Assembly (NCBI GenBank): GCA_023488865.1
Contig: JAMDDG010000101.1
Location: 1 to 12,939, forward strand
Length of the DNA: 12,939 nucleotides
Reading direction: 5' to 3'
Origin: Bacteroidota bacterium
Lineage (GTDB): Bacteria > Bacteroidota > Bacteroidia > Bacteroidales > Prolixibacteraceae
Part shown: positions 12,273 through 12,939 of the stretch, in pieces
Numbering within the stretch: the first letter of the stretch is position 1
Layout: every line of letters starts with the position of its first letter
Position numbers and translations under genes: made by a program
Notes under the pieces: generated by a model
Database searches by the model: none
Told to the model about the DNA's origin: nothing
What the model saw: the letters and a program-made list of their open reading frames with translations, nothing else

Positions 12273-12939
12273 GATTCCGTACTTTTTTCAACATTGCCTA
12301 TCCCTTCAAAAGCTTTCATCAATTTTTCCTTTTTCGCATCGGTTGAGATTTGCAGGTACCTTCTCAATGTCTTCTCCCTGGTGATCCCGGTAATGGATTT
12401 GATCATCTCAATATCAAGTCCCCGATCATAAGCCAAACAAATAAAAGTTTTCCGGGCCGTGTGGGTCCCGATCAACTCATGCTTGGGCTTAAATTCCGTT
12501 ATGGTGATATTCTTTTCAAAGGATTTGGCCTCTGTTAGCGTGTTGATCTTTGCCTCTTTGCAGCAGTCTTTGATGTAATCATTGAGCTTTTGATTGGAGA
12601 ATTTTGGCAAAAGTTTGTGAGTATCCGGATAACGTTCAATGATGGTTTGCACACCTGGGAAAAGAGGAATAACAACCTCCCTGTTTGTTTTCTGGGTGGT
12701 GGTTTTGATCATCCCATCGATGATATTGTCTTTTGTGAGCCTCTCGATGTCGCAATACCTTAAGCCGGTAAAACAACCAAAGCAATAAAAATCCCTGGCC
12801 TTTTGCAGTTTCTTATTTTCAAAAGGATGATTCAGCAGCAGCTGCAGCTCCTGAAAAGTCAAATGTACGATGCTGCCTTCTTTTTCCGGGGCTGAGAAAT
12901 ATTTATAGGTTGTATTGCTGTGGTACTTTCGTTTTAGGC
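12269..12939 (-). CDS. tyrosine recombinase / integrase (partial, runs off the window)
   Basis: The visible 222 residues are the catalytic domain of a phage-type tyrosine integrase. The frame is open to the window edge; a TTG at 12862 is internal. Catalytic residues in visible numbering are Arg60 in TGLRYCDI, Lys83 in TTQKTNREVV, His159 and Arg162 in THTARKTF, and Tyr194 in LRRYLQIS. The usual second histidine after the Gly of LGH is replaced by Ile (TGIT, about 184-186). The N-terminal arm and core-binding domains lie beyond 12939. The enzyme should insert the element, probably at the tRNA-Leu gene at the other end, and excise it with the HTH protein at 10565-10840. Confidence 0.92.
   Translation of the reverse strand, partial: LKRKYHSNTTYKYFSAPEKEGSIVHLTFQELQLLLNHPFENKKLQKARDFYCFGCFTGLRYCDIERLTKDNIIDGMIKTTTQKTNREVVIPLFPGVQTIIERYPDTHKLLPKFSNQKLNDYIKDCCKEAKINTLTEAKSFEKNITITEFKPKHELIGTHTARKTFICLAYDRGLDIEMIKSITGITREKTLRRYLQISTDAKKEKLMKAFEGIGNVEKSTES

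Noticed and set aside
1..12939. CRISPR array or direct-repeat spacer structure.
   Set aside because: No regularly spaced repeats of 25-40 bases are seen. The short TGCACT motifs are irregularly spaced and in both orientations.

Overview
The window looks like Bacteroidota DNA. It is AT-rich, and several promoters carry the TAnnTTTG -7 element typical of that phylum (before the tRNA, the Fic gene, the XRE regulator and the toxin-antitoxin pair). Protein families also fit (Toprim primase with a degenerate zinc-binding front, SF3-type helicase, phage-type tyrosine integrase). I cannot name the genus. The layout reads as most of one integrated element next to tRNA-Leu(CAA). Its right end lies outside the window.

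Left edge (1-1260): a tRNA-Leu(CAA) gene with its promoter and a strong terminator, then a leftward class II Fic (AMP-transferase type) gene. The Fic gene is bracketed by two diverged direct repeats of the sequence that begins at the last three bases of the tRNA, which suggests a separate insertion at the tRNA site.

Middle (1224-10489): long leftward gene strings. From right to left they hold a small ribbon-helix-helix (RHH) protein, a primase-helicase-type ATPase, a 294-bp gap packed with 11 copies of a TGCACT/AGTGCA motif (candidate replication origin or operator array), a 77-aa protein, a Toprim primase, an 84-aa protein and three small paralogous acidic proteins ending at a terminator. 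A second string follows: an RHH-like protein, a 143-aa unknown, a 780-aa phage tail tape measure protein, a possible 38-aa membrane peptide, a DUF2158-like protein and two unknown proteins, closed by a UUCG-loop terminator.

Right edge (10565-12939): an excisionase-like HTH protein and an XRE repressor diverge from a shared AT-rich region with a perfect 22-bp dyad operator. Then come an inverted repeat, a fragment of a HicB antitoxin, a RelE/ParE-type toxin-antitoxin pair, and the catalytic part of a tyrosine integrase that runs off the window.

Together these genes fit a small phage-derived or phage-satellite-like element: integration/excision, a repressor switch, a replication module with a possible iteron origin, and one tail gene, the tape measure. 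No capsid, portal, terminase or relaxase is visible. A lone tape measure, the iteron-like cluster, the bracketed Fic cargo, the recurring leaderless promoter layout, and the tandem paralogs with a conserved leader hairpin are the points most worth a second look.
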